Shown: piece after piece, positions 1-9,400 of the stretch
Layout of the letters: every line of letters starts with the position of its first letter
How positions within the stretch are numbered: the first letter of the stretch is position 1
Virus record (IMG/VR): IMGVR_UViG_3300031696_000072
Location: 1-21,838 of that record
Length of the DNA: 21,838 nt
Source: a virus
Strand: one strand, 5' to 3'
The notes under the pieces: generated by a model
What the model was told of the DNA's origin: nothing
What the model saw: only the letters and a program-made list of their open reading frames with translations
Databases searched by the model: none
Translations under genes and position numbers: made by a program

Positions 1-1957
1 GAATAACTTGTTCTAACACAGCGCCAGTTGGAATATAATCGCTTAGTGCAATAGGTGCAATTCCGTCTGCATCTAACGTAGTTCCGTCTCCGATAATAGA
101 TATTACTTTAGACCATTTATAATTTGTTTTACCTAAGTGGTCTCCTGCTGCGCCGTCGTCCATTAACGTACCGTCGGCCATAAAATGTTTGCCTGTCGGT
201 GCAACAAACTTTACCATTGTTCCAGCTTCTAGTAAACGTAAACTGTTTGCAGTAAACGTACCTACTGTATAAGGATTTGCATCGATATCTTGTAATAGTC
301 CTAATGTTTGGTTTGTACTAGTGCTATATTGGTTCCAAGACGCACTAAGATCACTAACAATAATTTTTGGGTATTTTGCAAGGTAGAAGTTTTGGGTGTT
401 AATATTACTTAAAACTTTTTCGATAGTGTTATATATAACACCTTCAATGTCAGTTTGTGTTGCAAACGTAAATGATTGTTTTTCGGCAAATTCTTCTTTA
501 TAAATTACGCCGTCATCTGCAAACAAACTTGTATTTGAATACTTACCACTTGCATCTTTTAAGTCAAAGAATCGACTTATACCACTTGAAATTCTATTTG
601 AACTTTTAGTTTTAATAATGTCTTGACTAATTGCCAACGGGCCAATATTATAATCTTCGCCAGTAATTAATCTATTTTGTGTATAATAAGTTGCAGGTGC
701 ATTTTGCTTAATTTCTGCATTAGTTTCTGATGATGTGCCGTTAGACACAGTATAGTTTAATTTAAGTCCAAGTGTAAGTGTTTGTGCTGTACCGTTTCTT
801 GACTGATAAGGTATATCAATACTTACTGTATTAATTGCACTAGGCGTTATTACACTTCTCACGTTACTACTAGATCTATAATATGCTCTAAAATCACCAG
901 CCGGTAAATTACCAAATACACCGTCACTGAATACTAAGTTAATTCTGTCGCCAATACGTGTAGTTACTGCAAATACATCTCTAGTTTTATTAAACAAGCT
1001 ATTGTAGATAACGTTGTTGCCTTCAGTAGAATCTATTTTTGTCCACTGGTTACTTTCGTAGCCGCTGCTGTTTACTGCAAATACCCAAACATCAGTATCA
1101 TTAATATTTTCAGAATCAATTTGAATTGCTTGATTCGGCGTAGGGTTAGTTACACTAAAGTTTCCTGTTTCAAGCTTACCTTGACGGAAGTGCATAAAGA
1201 AGCCAGTGTTAGCACTGCCAGCGCCTTGTCCGTCATCACGGAATAAAAATGCAGGACTGTTACCTGGAAGCGGTGCTTCTTCAAATATTTCGTCTGTTGA
1301 CATATCTGTGCTTACAATTTCAAAGCCCGTGCTTACACCTTCAATACGCTTAGTAAACGGATATATTGCTGTGCCAGTATTTGTAGCATTTAAGCGATAT
1401 TTTTGTGTTTGTACATCTGCAATTAATGCAGACTTTAAAGGATTACCAATCGAATTAGATATCGGTAATGCTGAATTCATAATCTTAACAAACTGCTCAA
1501 AGTAATTTGTGTTAGTTTGGTCATTCCACTTAACAGTAATTCCTGCCATATTTAACCCGTTACTATCTAACAGATTTTCAGTTGTTTTAATTGTGTCAAA
1601 TTTGAGCAAGCCGTTAGCTGCTTGGTTTCTGCGGGGATTGTAAGACAACATACGTGCTAGACGTAATACACTTTCTCTGCGTTCTGCTGTTTCAAGGAAG
1701 TTTTCACGAGCGTTTAAATCAATACGGAATGATAAGTTTTGCCCAAGGAAAGCAATCATATCAATTAGCGCAAGGTATTCACTCGATTCAATGTAATCGT
1801 TAAAATCTTCTGGATAGTTTTGACGCAAATAGTTAATCATTGTGCGTCTTAGATTATCAAAATCGTAGCTTTGGAAATCAGCATTCCTAAAGCTTTGGTA
1901 TATTCTTTTCCAGTCCTCAGCTACTAAAAGCCTCGACTGTCGATCATTTGCAGACAT
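1..1957 (-). CDS. 6: Baseplate wedge protein gp6-like, C-terminus cut by the window edge
   Basis: This is the N-terminal part (652 codons, open to position 1) of a T4 gp6-type baseplate wedge protein, the subunit whose dimers form the inner ring holding the wedges together. The start is ATG at 1957 (MSANDRQSRLLVAEDW), with AAGGAAA about 5 nt upstream. The N-terminal motifs DFNDYIESSEYLALIDMIAF, FRIDLNARENFLETAERR and LARMLSYNPRRNQAANG (roughly residues 44-103) are typical of gp6 proteins of marine T4-like phages. It is the last gene visible in the minus-strand baseplate operon, directly after gp25, the usual order for wedge genes. T4 gp6 has 660 residues, so most of the protein may be present. 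The frame was checked at the start, through the first 400 nt and at the window edge, not codon by codon in between. Confidence 0.85.
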   Translation of the reverse strand, partial: MSANDRQSRLLVAEDWKRIYQSFRNADFQSYDFDNLRRTMINYLRQNYPEDFNDYIESSEYLALIDMIAFLGQNLSFRIDLNARENFLETAERRESVLRLARMLSYNPRRNQAANGLLKFDTIKTTENLLDSNGLNMAGITVKWNDQTNTNYFEQFVKIMNSALPISNSIGNPLKSALIADVQTQKYRLNATNTGTAIYPFTKRIEGVSTGFEIVSTDMSTDEIFEEAPLPGNSPAFLFRDDGQGAGSANTGFFMHFRQGKLETGNFSVTNPTPNQAIQIDSENINDTDVWVFAVNSSGYESNQWTKIDSTEGNNVIYNSLFNKTRDVFAVTTRIGDRINLVFSDGVFGNLPAGDFRAYYRSSSNVRSVITPSAINTVSIDIPYQSRNGTAQTLTLGLKLNYTVSNGTSSETNAEIKQNAPATYYTQNRLITGEDYNIGPLAISQDIIKTKSSNRISSGISRFFDLKDASGKYSNTSLFADDGVIYKEEFAEKQSFTFATQTDIEGVIYNTIEKVLSNINTQNFYLAKYPKIIVSDLSASWNQYSTSTNQTLGLLQDIDANPYTVGTFTANSLRLLEAGTMVKFVAPTGKHFMADGTLMDDGAAGDHLGKTNYKWSKVISIIGDGTTLDADGIAPIALSDYIPTGAVLEQVI

Positions 1958-2015
1958 ATCATTTTCCTTGTTTACTAATGTATTTACCTGAAATGATAAT
2001 GTGTGTATTTAATTT

Positions 2016-2456
2016 TTATTGCTGGAGTAGTCCGTTATCTTTGTCAAATCTGAAGCGTAACTGATCAGTTACACCGAAGGGTAAAAACGTTATAGCGCAA
2101 TCAATTTGTATTCCTTGCTCATACGTATCAATTTCAATATTACTTGCTTGTATTCTGGGATCATAGTTAACAATGCGAGTAACATCATCAATAATTGCTT
2201 CTTGCACTTCGATAGTAAACGGTTCATATAAAATATCCCAAATAATAGTGCCAAATGTAGGATCACTTAATTTCTCAGTTTGGCGTATATGGAAGTGATT
2301 TATTAAGTCTTGTTTAATAAGTTCAAAGTCATATATACTAAAAGTTTTAGTATTTGCAACTGTAGAGAAACCCCTGTATGTTCTACCAGACGTTGCTGTC
2401 TGTTTAGGATTGGATATTGTAACTCTTTTGTATAGATTTTTTTCTAATTGGCTCAT
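2016..2456 (-). CDS. 25: Baseplate wedge subunit gp25
   Basis: A 146-residue protein of the gp25/GPW family (lysozyme-like fold without known enzymatic activity), the wedge component that initiates sheath polymerisation and is shared with type VI secretion and other contractile tails. The diagnostic stretch is SDPTFGTIIWDILYEPF (about residues 64-80), followed by VQEAIIDDVTRIVNYDPRI and the EIDTYEQGIQIDCAITFLP strand region; T4 gp25 has a similar size (132 aa). The ATG at 2456 is preceded by AGGG about 10 nt upstream. It lies 16 nt after the gp5-type gene and 58 nt before gp6, so it is probably translated from the same late message. The call is secure. Confidence 0.92.
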   Translation of the reverse strand: MSQLEKNLYKRVTISNPKQTATSGRTYRGFSTVANTKTFSIYDFELIKQDLINHFHIRQTEKLSDPTFGTIIWDILYEPFTIEVQEAIIDDVTRIVNYDPRIQASNIEIDTYEQGIQIDCAITFLPFGVTDQLRFRFDKDNGLLQQ

Positions 2457-2472
2457 ACTATATTTACCCTAA

Positions 2473-4944
2473 TTATACCCTTAAAGAACCTGCTGGTTGT
2501 TGTGCTGCACTATTATCAGTTGGCTCTTGTTGTTTTATATTTTGTTTTGCTAGTAAAATTTCCTGTTCTAAACTTTTTAATGCATCAGCTTCTTCATTAT
2601 GGAACCGTTTAACAACACTTGCTTTAACACCAGAAGTACTCCTAGCAAAATGCTTATTGACATTTCGACGCTCTTTATAAACTGCTCTAATTAAAGCAGC
2701 TTCACTTGGTTCAGTGAGAGATGGTTGGTTACCTGGATATCCAAGAGATGCAAGAGCATTGCGGAATACTTTTGCTGCGCCGCCAACTCCGTGTTGTATA
2801 GCACAAGACCACACAACATTTTGTAAAGTTGTAGAACGTAAATTACAGTCAAGAGCAGTTTTTCTTTTAATATTTCTAGCACCTGGACTATAGTACGCTA
2901 ATACTGCATACTCGTGTTGTGCTTCTGCTGCTTCTGCTGTAGACATTACTTGTGCCCAAGCTGCTTTATATGCTTTAGTTCCTGCGCGGGCTGCTGTTGC
3001 TCCTCCTGCTGCGGATAATTGCGACTCTAAATTAGGATGTGCGTTTGCTAGCCAATTATGGAATTCGTTCATAACACCTACGTTTGCTGCAAGCTGATAT
3101 GTTCCGTAACTAAATCCACCTGTACTATCCCAACCAATAGTTGCTGGGTTTCCTCTTGATTCGTATCTTGCGCTTAATGATCCTAATGCTTCTGTACCGT
3201 CAAAGTCAAAGTTGCTTGTATAATCTCCTTGTGGTACTGGAGTTTGGCCGTGTCCGGGTCCACCTGCACTTGATCCCGATGTAACGTTGCCGCCTGAGCC
3301 GCCAACATACGCACTTGTTGTACGTCCTTGTAAGTTTTTATCAAACGTATCCGGAGTAACTACTCTATCTGCTGTTGGGAGTGCTCCTGGTGTTTCTCTA
3401 TCTGTTTGTGTTTTCTTAAACGATAGCGGATCTAAGTTTTCATGGTGCGGCCAAGGCTCGTGCTGCGGTGCTCTTGCTAGTATAGATTCGTATCCTGATA
3501 TTACACTACCTGGCTCAACACGCGGTAACGTGATTGTTTCAAGTGATTGTACTTCTTGCGAAGGATTTGCTATCGAAGCTGTTGGTCCATTCATATGCAC
3601 ATATGTTGCTGTTTCTCTATGCTCTTTAGTACTGTTAATATGTGTTGAGCCGCCTGCTGTTAATCTATTATCTTGACCTGTTTTAATATGCAAAAAATTA
3701 TTAGTATCTAAATGCTGCGATCCTTTTACTTTTATATGTTGATCTTTTCCTACAGTAATTTTACTATTAGCTCCAACATGTAAATTAAAATCGTTAACAG
3801 ATTCAATTTGTACTCTGCCAGTATCTTGGCCTTTTGTTCTGCCAGTAGCTTTAATATTAACATTTCTGCCAGCTTCCATATTAATATCACGTTCAGCAGT
3901 AATGTTTAAATCATTTTCAGTCATAATACTAACACTGTCTTGTGCATGAATATCAATTTTGCCATCACTAGACATTTCTATCCAAGTTGTTCCACGAGCG
4001 TTACCTATATAAATTAAGTCTTCGCTGTTATTCATTAATATTTGATGACCAGTTCTAGTACGTATACGGAATAATTCGTTTTGCGGAATGGTTCTATCAC
4101 CGCCCTCTTCTTTATTTCCTTTGTTTTTATATATAGGAGGACCATCTTCTGCATGTGTGGCGCGAACAAATCTTTCATCGCCGTCGTCCATTACAAATGA
4201 TGTGCCGCCAAGTCTATTAGACGGTACTGCTACTTTTTGTCCAGCTGTGCCTATTTCTGATTTAGGTGCTCCGTCTCTCCGATCCTTTGGACCAGGAGTA
4301 CTAATACCAAATACCATACTAGGTATTTCTCGTCTTGCACTAGTTGTAGTTGTGCCGCGGGCTTCGTCATTTAACAACCCTTGAATTTCTAAGGATTCTG
4401 TAAAGTCTTTGTTGTAAGGTTTTTCAAAAAGTGTAGGATCAACCTTTGCGCCAGTTTCAATTGCTTTGTTATACTCGCCTACTGGAAGTTTTCTACCTTT
4501 TAAACCAGGAGGAGTAACACCTGTTGTATTTTGTGTAGATGCTTTGCCGTCAGGAACCATAAAGTTCATATAGTCTGCAGGTATACATCCAATCCAATAA
4601 CCAAAGTTTGCATTGCCTTCTGCAAATATTACAAGTACCTTAGTACCTATGTCTGGAGGGACCATCCACATACCATAACTTTTTTGTGTATGTTCGTAAC
4701 CATCGTTTGCTGTTAACGCTGAGTTTGGTGTTGTGCCGTAAAAAGGGCTTAAATATCTAACATTTAGTAGCTGTCCTGATTTTTCCGGAGTGCCACCCGC
4801 TTGAGTGTATTTTAACAATTCAACAGTAAGACCGCCCATATATCGACTGTCGAGGTTATTAACTACAATTGCTTCATATGGTCCTGAATCTTTAAATCCA
4901 GTAGTCATACCTGCTGATGTTCTTGTATAGTTTCCTGATGCCAT
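2473..4944 (-). CDS. 5: gp5-type central spike with C-terminal lytic domain
   Basis: An 823-residue protein that should form the trimeric central spike of the baseplate and locally cut peptidoglycan. Visible order: an OB-fold-like N-terminus (about 22-125, with VPPDIGTKVLVIFAEGNANF typical of gp5/VgrG); a charged linker; a beta-helix-like region (about 290-450) of short alternating repeats such as DSVSIMTENDLNITAERDIN; a Gly/Ser/Pro-rich linker (about 540-575); and a lysozyme-like domain (about 587-790) beginning LSARYESRGNP and FSYGTYQL, resembling VgrG3-type glycoside hydrolases, with E595 as the likely catalytic acid. In T4 gp5 (575 aa) the lysozyme lies between OB-fold and beta-helix; here it follows the beta-helix, as in evolved VgrG spikes. 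Start ATG 4944 has GAGGA about 11 nt upstream. Domain boundaries are estimates by eye. Confidence 0.82.
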   Translation of the reverse strand: MASGNYTRTSAGMTTGFKDSGPYEAIVVNNLDSRYMGGLTVELLKYTQAGGTPEKSGQLLNVRYLSPFYGTTPNSALTANDGYEHTQKSYGMWMVPPDIGTKVLVIFAEGNANFGYWIGCIPADYMNFMVPDGKASTQNTTGVTPPGLKGRKLPVGEYNKAIETGAKVDPTLFEKPYNKDFTESLEIQGLLNDEARGTTTTSARREIPSMVFGISTPGPKDRRDGAPKSEIGTAGQKVAVPSNRLGGTSFVMDDGDERFVRATHAEDGPPIYKNKGNKEEGGDRTIPQNELFRIRTRTGHQILMNNSEDLIYIGNARGTTWIEMSSDGKIDIHAQDSVSIMTENDLNITAERDINMEAGRNVNIKATGRTKGQDTGRVQIESVNDFNLHVGANSKITVGKDQHIKVKGSQHLDTNNFLHIKTGQDNRLTAGGSTHINSTKEHRETATYVHMNGPTASIANPSQEVQSLETITLPRVEPGSVISGYESILARAPQHEPWPHHENLDPLSFKKTQTDRETPGALPTADRVVTPDTFDKNLQGRTTSAYVGGSGGNVTSGSSAGGPGHGQTPVPQGDYTSNFDFDGTEALGSLSARYESRGNPATIGWDSTGGFSYGTYQLAANVGVMNEFHNWLANAHPNLESQLSAAGGATAARAGTKAYKAAWAQVMSTAEAAEAQHEYAVLAYYSPGARNIKRKTALDCNLRSTTLQNVVWSCAIQHGVGGAAKVFRNALASLGYPGNQPSLTEPSEAALIRAVYKERRNVNKHFARSTSGVKASVVKRFHNEEADALKSLEQEILLAKQNIKQQEPTDNSAAQQPAGSLRV

Positions 4945-4963
4945 GTTTAATGTAGTCCTCTAG

Positions 4964-5968
4964 TTATGGTGCTGTGAATAATTTCTTACCACTGTTAAAA
5001 TCATACCTGTCAAATCCAGTACGCATTGGTTTATATGCATACACGCCTTCGGTTACTGAGGCTTCTGAAGAAGGTTTACCGTTTACTGGATTAACTGTTG
5101 TGTCTTGAGTTACAAGTTGAGGCTTAGTTGCTTCTGCAGCTGGTCCTGGGTTTGCAGTTCCGTCGGATACATTTGGATTTACATTTGCTCGTTCTGCGGC
5201 TCGTTTTCTTGCTTCTGCTATTACGTCATCCGGGCCTTTAACTTTAGGTGCTGAGCCTGCTCCTTTAGCAACTTCGTTTGCAGGTGGAACATTTGGTATA
5301 CACGGTTCAAGCTTGAGTTTAGCCTTAGTATCAGGTTTAGCCCCTTGTGCCATAAATCTTATCTGTTCTGGAGTAGCTGTGTCGCCAACTTTAAGATTGT
5401 TAACTTGGTCAGCTATACCTACTTTTACTTCGCTACTAGTTACAGGACCTACTGCTTTAGGATCAGTTACTACTGTAGTTTCTACAGTATTTCCTGTAAC
5501 AGCACTAGTAGTTTTTGTTACTTCTGTAACCGGTCTTGCATGGTCTACGTTTGGGTCAGGTACATAAAGCGGAACGCCATACCAGTCGTCATCAAGTAAT
5601 ACCGAGTTTATTGGAGGCCAAAGTGTTGCTGTAGAGAGAGATTCAATGAATAACTCATAACTTCCGTCATTTGTTATCTTCAGCTCACTAAGCTCAATAC
5701 ACAACGGTGTTATTCGCCAAAATTCCCAGTCAGGAACAACAACAAAATAATGTTTATTATTTGGAAATGGTACGCCACTATGGCGTTCGTGATTATTTAT
5801 TATTATAATAACTCGAGGTTTGCCATCTTCATGAACAAACGCCTGATGATAGTTATCATACGCCACAAACCCGTCTGCGGTTCTCCAACCTTGGTCAGGT
5901 TCTGTAGTGACTGCTACCGATTCGTCTTCAGTTTCGCCGGTTGGTTCGTCGTCATCTATCTCTACCAT
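4964..5968 (-). CDS. Unknown protein of the baseplate operon, between hub and spike genes
   Basis: A 334-residue protein I do not recognise. Acidic N-terminus (EIDDDEPTGETEDESVAV), then a compact-looking, aromatic-rich part (about 28-135, with VIIIINNHERHSGVPFP and DDDWYGVPLYVPDPN), then a long Thr/Val/Ala/Pro-rich low-complexity stretch, and a C-terminal tail ending GFDRYDFNSGKKLFTAP. No signal peptide or membrane segment is visible. The start chosen is ATG 5968, which overlaps the stop of the upstream gene by 1 nt (TGATG) and has AGGAG 7 nt upstream; a GTG one codon earlier (5971) is too close to that site. Its place between the hub-like and gp5-type genes suggests a small baseplate or spike-associated structural protein, but this is context only. 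Confidence 0.75.
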   Translation of the reverse strand: MVEIDDDEPTGETEDESVAVTTEPDQGWRTADGFVAYDNYHQAFVHEDGKPRVIIIINNHERHSGVPFPNNKHYFVVVPDWEFWRITPLCIELSELKITNDGSYELFIESLSTATLWPPINSVLLDDDWYGVPLYVPDPNVDHARPVTEVTKTTSAVTGNTVETTVVTDPKAVGPVTSSEVKVGIADQVNNLKVGDTATPEQIRFMAQGAKPDTKAKLKLEPCIPNVPPANEVAKGAGSAPKVKGPDDVIAEARKRAAERANVNPNVSDGTANPGPAAEATKPQLVTQDTTVNPVNGKPSSEASVTEGVYAYKPMRTGFDRYDFNSGKKLFTAP

Positions 5969-8900
5969 CACCCAACTCCTTTAAGTAAGCTTTTAGCTTT
6001 GTCAGTTGCTGCACCGGAAACTGATGCTATGCTAGTCGATGCTATGCTATTTACAGCAAGTGAAGCTGTTACTGCATTAGTATTGAGTTGGTCGGTTGCA
6101 AGACTAGCTTGGAGACCAGTAGGAGTGTAACCTCCTGATGCAGCAACTCCAATGCCGCGTATTGCATCACTAGCTAGTGAGCCAACAGCAAGGCCGCCGG
6201 CGCCGCCTATTTTACCAGCTATTGCGCCAAATGCTACATCGCCTATTGCTTTTGGAATAATTTTACTTAGATCAAGAGCTTTTACTAGGCCAAAATCAAC
6301 ACCTGCAATTTCAGACGGTATAGCATTAGTAATAGCTCCCATCGCGGCAGCTTCAAGATCTTTAAATCCTGCTGATAACTTATCAGCTTCGTCAGATGGT
6401 ATTGCTGGTAATAACTTTGTGATATCATCATTTGCTGGTGCTGGTATACAATCTATACCTTGATTTTGTGCTCCGACTGTTCCGTCACTAACTACTGTTC
6501 CCTTTTTAATTGAAGATTCATTACTAACTTCTACGTTAGATTTAGATCCTTCTGTAGCAGGATCATCTTGTCCAACACGCCTAACCATTTTAAGGGTTTG
6601 TGTGAATTGCCCTTTAGAGAAGTTATTAACCACTGCCCAAATATTGTACAACCCACTAAAGTTTTGTACTGTTTGCGGCATTTCCATAGTTGCACCTTTA
6701 ACTTGGTAATCAAATGGTGTTTTGAAATTAACTACACAAAAAACTTGTCCTCTAGTATATATCATTGTACCGTCAGATCCTACACTAGGTTTATCTTTAG
6801 ACATAGATGTGTAGTTTCCAGTCTGTTGTGGGATGAAGAACGGGTCTCCCATAATAGACATTTCAGCAGTAATCATGTCGGCTGTTAAATTTGTAATTCT
6901 ATCATGAAAGTTTTCTGCAATTCTTGTACGTATGTCTAAACTATGAGATCCTGGAGATAAAGCAGTTTTAGTCTCTAGCTGGGTGCCGCCACCTGGATCG
7001 TTGTTACTTCCGGTGTTTTTTGGATCAGCAATTGTTGCTCCAGCATCCATATCTTGTTGTACTGTTGCCGTTGTACCAACGTTTGTATCTTGACGTGAAC
7101 CCGAGTTCATACCTAAATCTGAAAATGCTGTTTGCTGAAATGCATTATTAAAGTTAATATCAAAAGCTAAAACATCTTCATTTTTACCTGTGTAAATATA
7201 ATTGTATTCTTTAGCTGCGGCAGCTCTTAATCCTGCTGCATTAGATGCTTTAGCAGAACTTGCTGCTGTTACAGCTTCATCAACTTCGTATGGAACAACA
7301 CTAAACACATAAACTTTAGGCTTGCGGCCCATTGTAGCTTCTGTTAGTTTACTTTCTTCAAGATAAACCTGTGTGTCAATTCTAAACCATTTAGACATTC
7401 CATTTTTTGTTTCCTCTGTTGATTTAACCATTGCATATTCAGTTTGTAATACTAACTTTTCAATAATAGTAGTAATTTGTTCGTTAGCCTTAAATTGATG
7501 TTCTCGTACTGCTCCTGAAGGTTGTGCTGCTTGGGCAGCAGTATCAACTAGTCCGGTTTCGTCATCTGTAACTGCTTGTGCATCTACAGCTGGTGTGTTG
7601 CCAGGTGCATTTGTATTAATTGTTACTGGACTTAGACCAATTTCATTCATTAAGTCTGTATTTTCAGCAAAGCTTTTAATTATATTAAAAATATTTGTTG
7701 ATTGTTTAATTACTATGTTATCTAAACTTTCTGGCGTAGCATTAGATTCGTTTAGATCAGGATTTTTATGTTGGCCTTTTTCAGCAGCTTGTTTTTCTGC
7801 TGTAGTAGTAAAAGATTCTTCATCAATTGTTTTTGATTTTAATGCATTTCGTATTGCTGCTTCATCTTTTGGAAATGCTATAATATATCTATCATAAGGA
7901 GCAAGTGCTCCAGCTTCTTCTAAGTTTTGTATTTGACCGTTTATTCCTGCTGTAATTGACGCATCATTTGTTTCAAGAATTTCGTGTAGTTGCTTTCCAT
8001 ATGCTGTAATTGATGTTTTAATTTTATTAATATTATCATCTAATCCTGTTTCAGCCATTGGTACTGCTGTAACTGCATATCGACTACCTTGGCCGGAGAC
8101 ATTAAATTCCATATTAACAAGTTTAATAGGTATAAAAATAGGCTCTGTAACAAAGTTAGCATCTGAGTAGCCGTCTAAATTCCAGCCAACAAAATCTATT
8201 CTTAAACAAAAAGGAGCTTGTAGATAATTAGATTCACCAGATTCGGCAGCTGATCCAATAACAGCTTGAATAAAATTTCCCATACTATAAGGTTCAGTTA
8301 CATTAAACGTAAGTGCTGTTCCTAATGTTACCCTAGTGTTTGGATTAGGAGCAATTACGCCTTCTATGTTTAGATCATCAATATAGTATTCTGCATGGGT
8401 TGTTGTGCCATCGTTGTGATGATTTCCTGCAACGTTGCCGGCTACCTCGTCAGCAACTTGATATCGTTTTTCTAAGTTGCCGCCACCGCTTTGTATTATA
8501 TAACTTTTAAAACCGCCTGCTGTTCTAATTACACCAGGATCATTATATTCTTCTGCACTTAATATACCTAGTGAAATTTTATAATTAACACCATTATGAT
8601 TTCGTAAAGGATTAGGAACTCTACTAGCAGAAGAATCGTTACTTTTATACGGATCTGGCCAAGCATTATCTACAAATTCATCGTATGCAGAATTGTCTAG
8701 CTGATCTCGATACTGTGATAATTGTAATGCTGTATCTTCTCCAGTTAATCCTGCAAGGTCAGCTGCTCCTCGCTCGATTATTTTTAAAGGGTTATCAAGT
8801 AATCCAGTTAACTCTTCGGCATCACCTATTAGTCCTTGGAGTTTATTTTGAAGTGCGCCTAACACGCCGCTTGCTCCTAACAACCCTCCTATAGCTGCGC

Positions 8901-9102
8901 CTTTTCCGCCATCAAGTAATCCGCCTACTACGCCGCCTAGTAATGCTGCGCCAAGTTTATTAGTACTTAATGATCCGCCTAGACCGCCTGGTATTTTTCC
9001 GCCTACGCTTGCTCCAACTTTTGCACTAACTGTGCTGACTGCTGTATTGACTGCTGAATTAGCTGTACTCTTAACTGCTGCATTTAAATTGAACGCTGGC
9101 AT
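5968..9102 (-). CDS. Large virion protein, putative baseplate hub (gp27-position) protein
   Basis: A 1044-residue structural protein. Both ends are Gly/Ala-rich and hydrophobic (about 25-95, with LGAALLGGVVGGLLDGGKGA, and about 930-1000), which suggests buried glycine-zipper helices. The middle contains beta-rich stretches that look like tail hub material (FNVTEPYSMGNFIQAVIG, APFCLRIDFVGWNLDG, IPIKLVNMEFNVSGQGSRYA and later PKVYVFSVVPYEV, LAFDINFNNAFQQ). It sits directly upstream of the unknown 334-aa gene and the gp5-type spike, where a hub protein to hold the spike is expected, and no other gp27 candidate is in the window. T4 gp27 has 391 residues, so this would be far larger. Start ATG 9102 has AGGAA close upstream and follows the gp53 stop by one base. 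That it is a virion protein is likely; that it is the hub is inference. Confidence 0.55.
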   Translation of the reverse strand: MPAFNLNAAVKSTANSAVNTAVSTVSAKVGASVGGKIPGGLGGSLSTNKLGAALLGGVVGGLLDGGKGAAIGGLLGASGVLGALQNKLQGLIGDAEELTGLLDNPLKIIERGAADLAGLTGEDTALQLSQYRDQLDNSAYDEFVDNAWPDPYKSNDSSASRVPNPLRNHNGVNYKISLGILSAEEYNDPGVIRTAGGFKSYIIQSGGGNLEKRYQVADEVAGNVAGNHHNDGTTTHAEYYIDDLNIEGVIAPNPNTRVTLGTALTFNVTEPYSMGNFIQAVIGSAAESGESNYLQAPFCLRIDFVGWNLDGYSDANFVTEPIFIPIKLVNMEFNVSGQGSRYAVTAVPMAETGLDDNINKIKTSITAYGKQLHEILETNDASITAGINGQIQNLEEAGALAPYDRYIIAFPKDEAAIRNALKSKTIDEESFTTTAEKQAAEKGQHKNPDLNESNATPESLDNIVIKQSTNIFNIIKSFAENTDLMNEIGLSPVTINTNAPGNTPAVDAQAVTDDETGLVDTAAQAAQPSGAVREHQFKANEQITTIIEKLVLQTEYAMVKSTEETKNGMSKWFRIDTQVYLEESKLTEATMGRKPKVYVFSVVPYEVDEAVTAASSAKASNAAGLRAAAAKEYNYIYTGKNEDVLAFDINFNNAFQQTAFSDLGMNSGSRQDTNVGTTATVQQDMDAGATIADPKNTGSNNDPGGGTQLETKTALSPGSHSLDIRTRIAENFHDRITNLTADMITAEMSIMGDPFFIPQQTGNYTSMSKDKPSVGSDGTMIYTRGQVFCVVNFKTPFDYQVKGATMEMPQTVQNFSGLYNIWAVVNNFSKGQFTQTLKMVRRVGQDDPATEGSKSNVEVSNESSIKKGTVVSDGTVGAQNQGIDCIPAPANDDITKLLPAIPSDEADKLSAGFKDLEAAAMGAITNAIPSEIAGVDFGLVKALDLSKIIPKAIGDVAFGAIAGKIGGAGGLAVGSLASDAIRGIGVAASGGYTPTGLQASLATDQLNTNAVTASLAVNSIASTSIASVSGAATDKAKSLLKGVG

Positions 9103-9103
9103 A

Positions 9104-9400
9104 TTATATTCCTAAAGTGTTTCTTAATGCAGAATGATCAGGCAAGAATATTTTCGTGCCTGCAATAAAATCAAAAACAGGATCTTTTAATACATCTAAA
9201 TTACGCTGTGCAAATACCCACCATAACTCTTTTCTGCCGTATGTAATATGTGCAAGTAAGTCAGGACGATATGTGTATTCAGGAGTTATTGTAAAAAGAA
9301 TATCTTTTCCACTTACTGGCACTGGTCGTGGTTTTAGTATGTCTAAATAACCTTGATTAGTTACTGGCGTATTTGCATACGGACTTAAATTGTTTCTCAT
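9104..9400 (-). CDS. 53: Baseplate wedge protein gp53-like, LysM-like C-terminus
   Basis: A 98-residue protein resembling the gp53 baseplate wedge family, which carries a LysM-like fold and links neighbouring wedges in T4. The match is the pattern TYRPDLLAHITYGRKELWWV (about residues 44-63), then NLDVLKDPVFDFIAGTKIFLP, the usual LysM layout of a start on a residue grid, a tryptophan-rich helix and a closing GTKIFLP strand. It is shorter than T4 gp53 (196 aa), which is common for marine relatives. ATG 9400 overlaps the preceding stop by 1 nt (TAATG), with a GGAGGG ribosome site upstream inside the previous gene. The 1-nt gap to the next gene implies tight coupling. Confidence 0.72.
   Translation of the reverse strand: MRNNLSPYANTPVTNQGYLDILKPRPVPVSGKDILFTITPEYTYRPDLLAHITYGRKELWWVFAQRNLDVLKDPVFDFIAGTKIFLPDHSALRNTLGI

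Noticed and set aside
5794-5801. Late-promoter-like AATAAATA on the minus strand inside the 334-aa gene
   Set aside because: It lies within coding sequence, far from any start codon, in a very AT-rich stretch; a chance match is likely.
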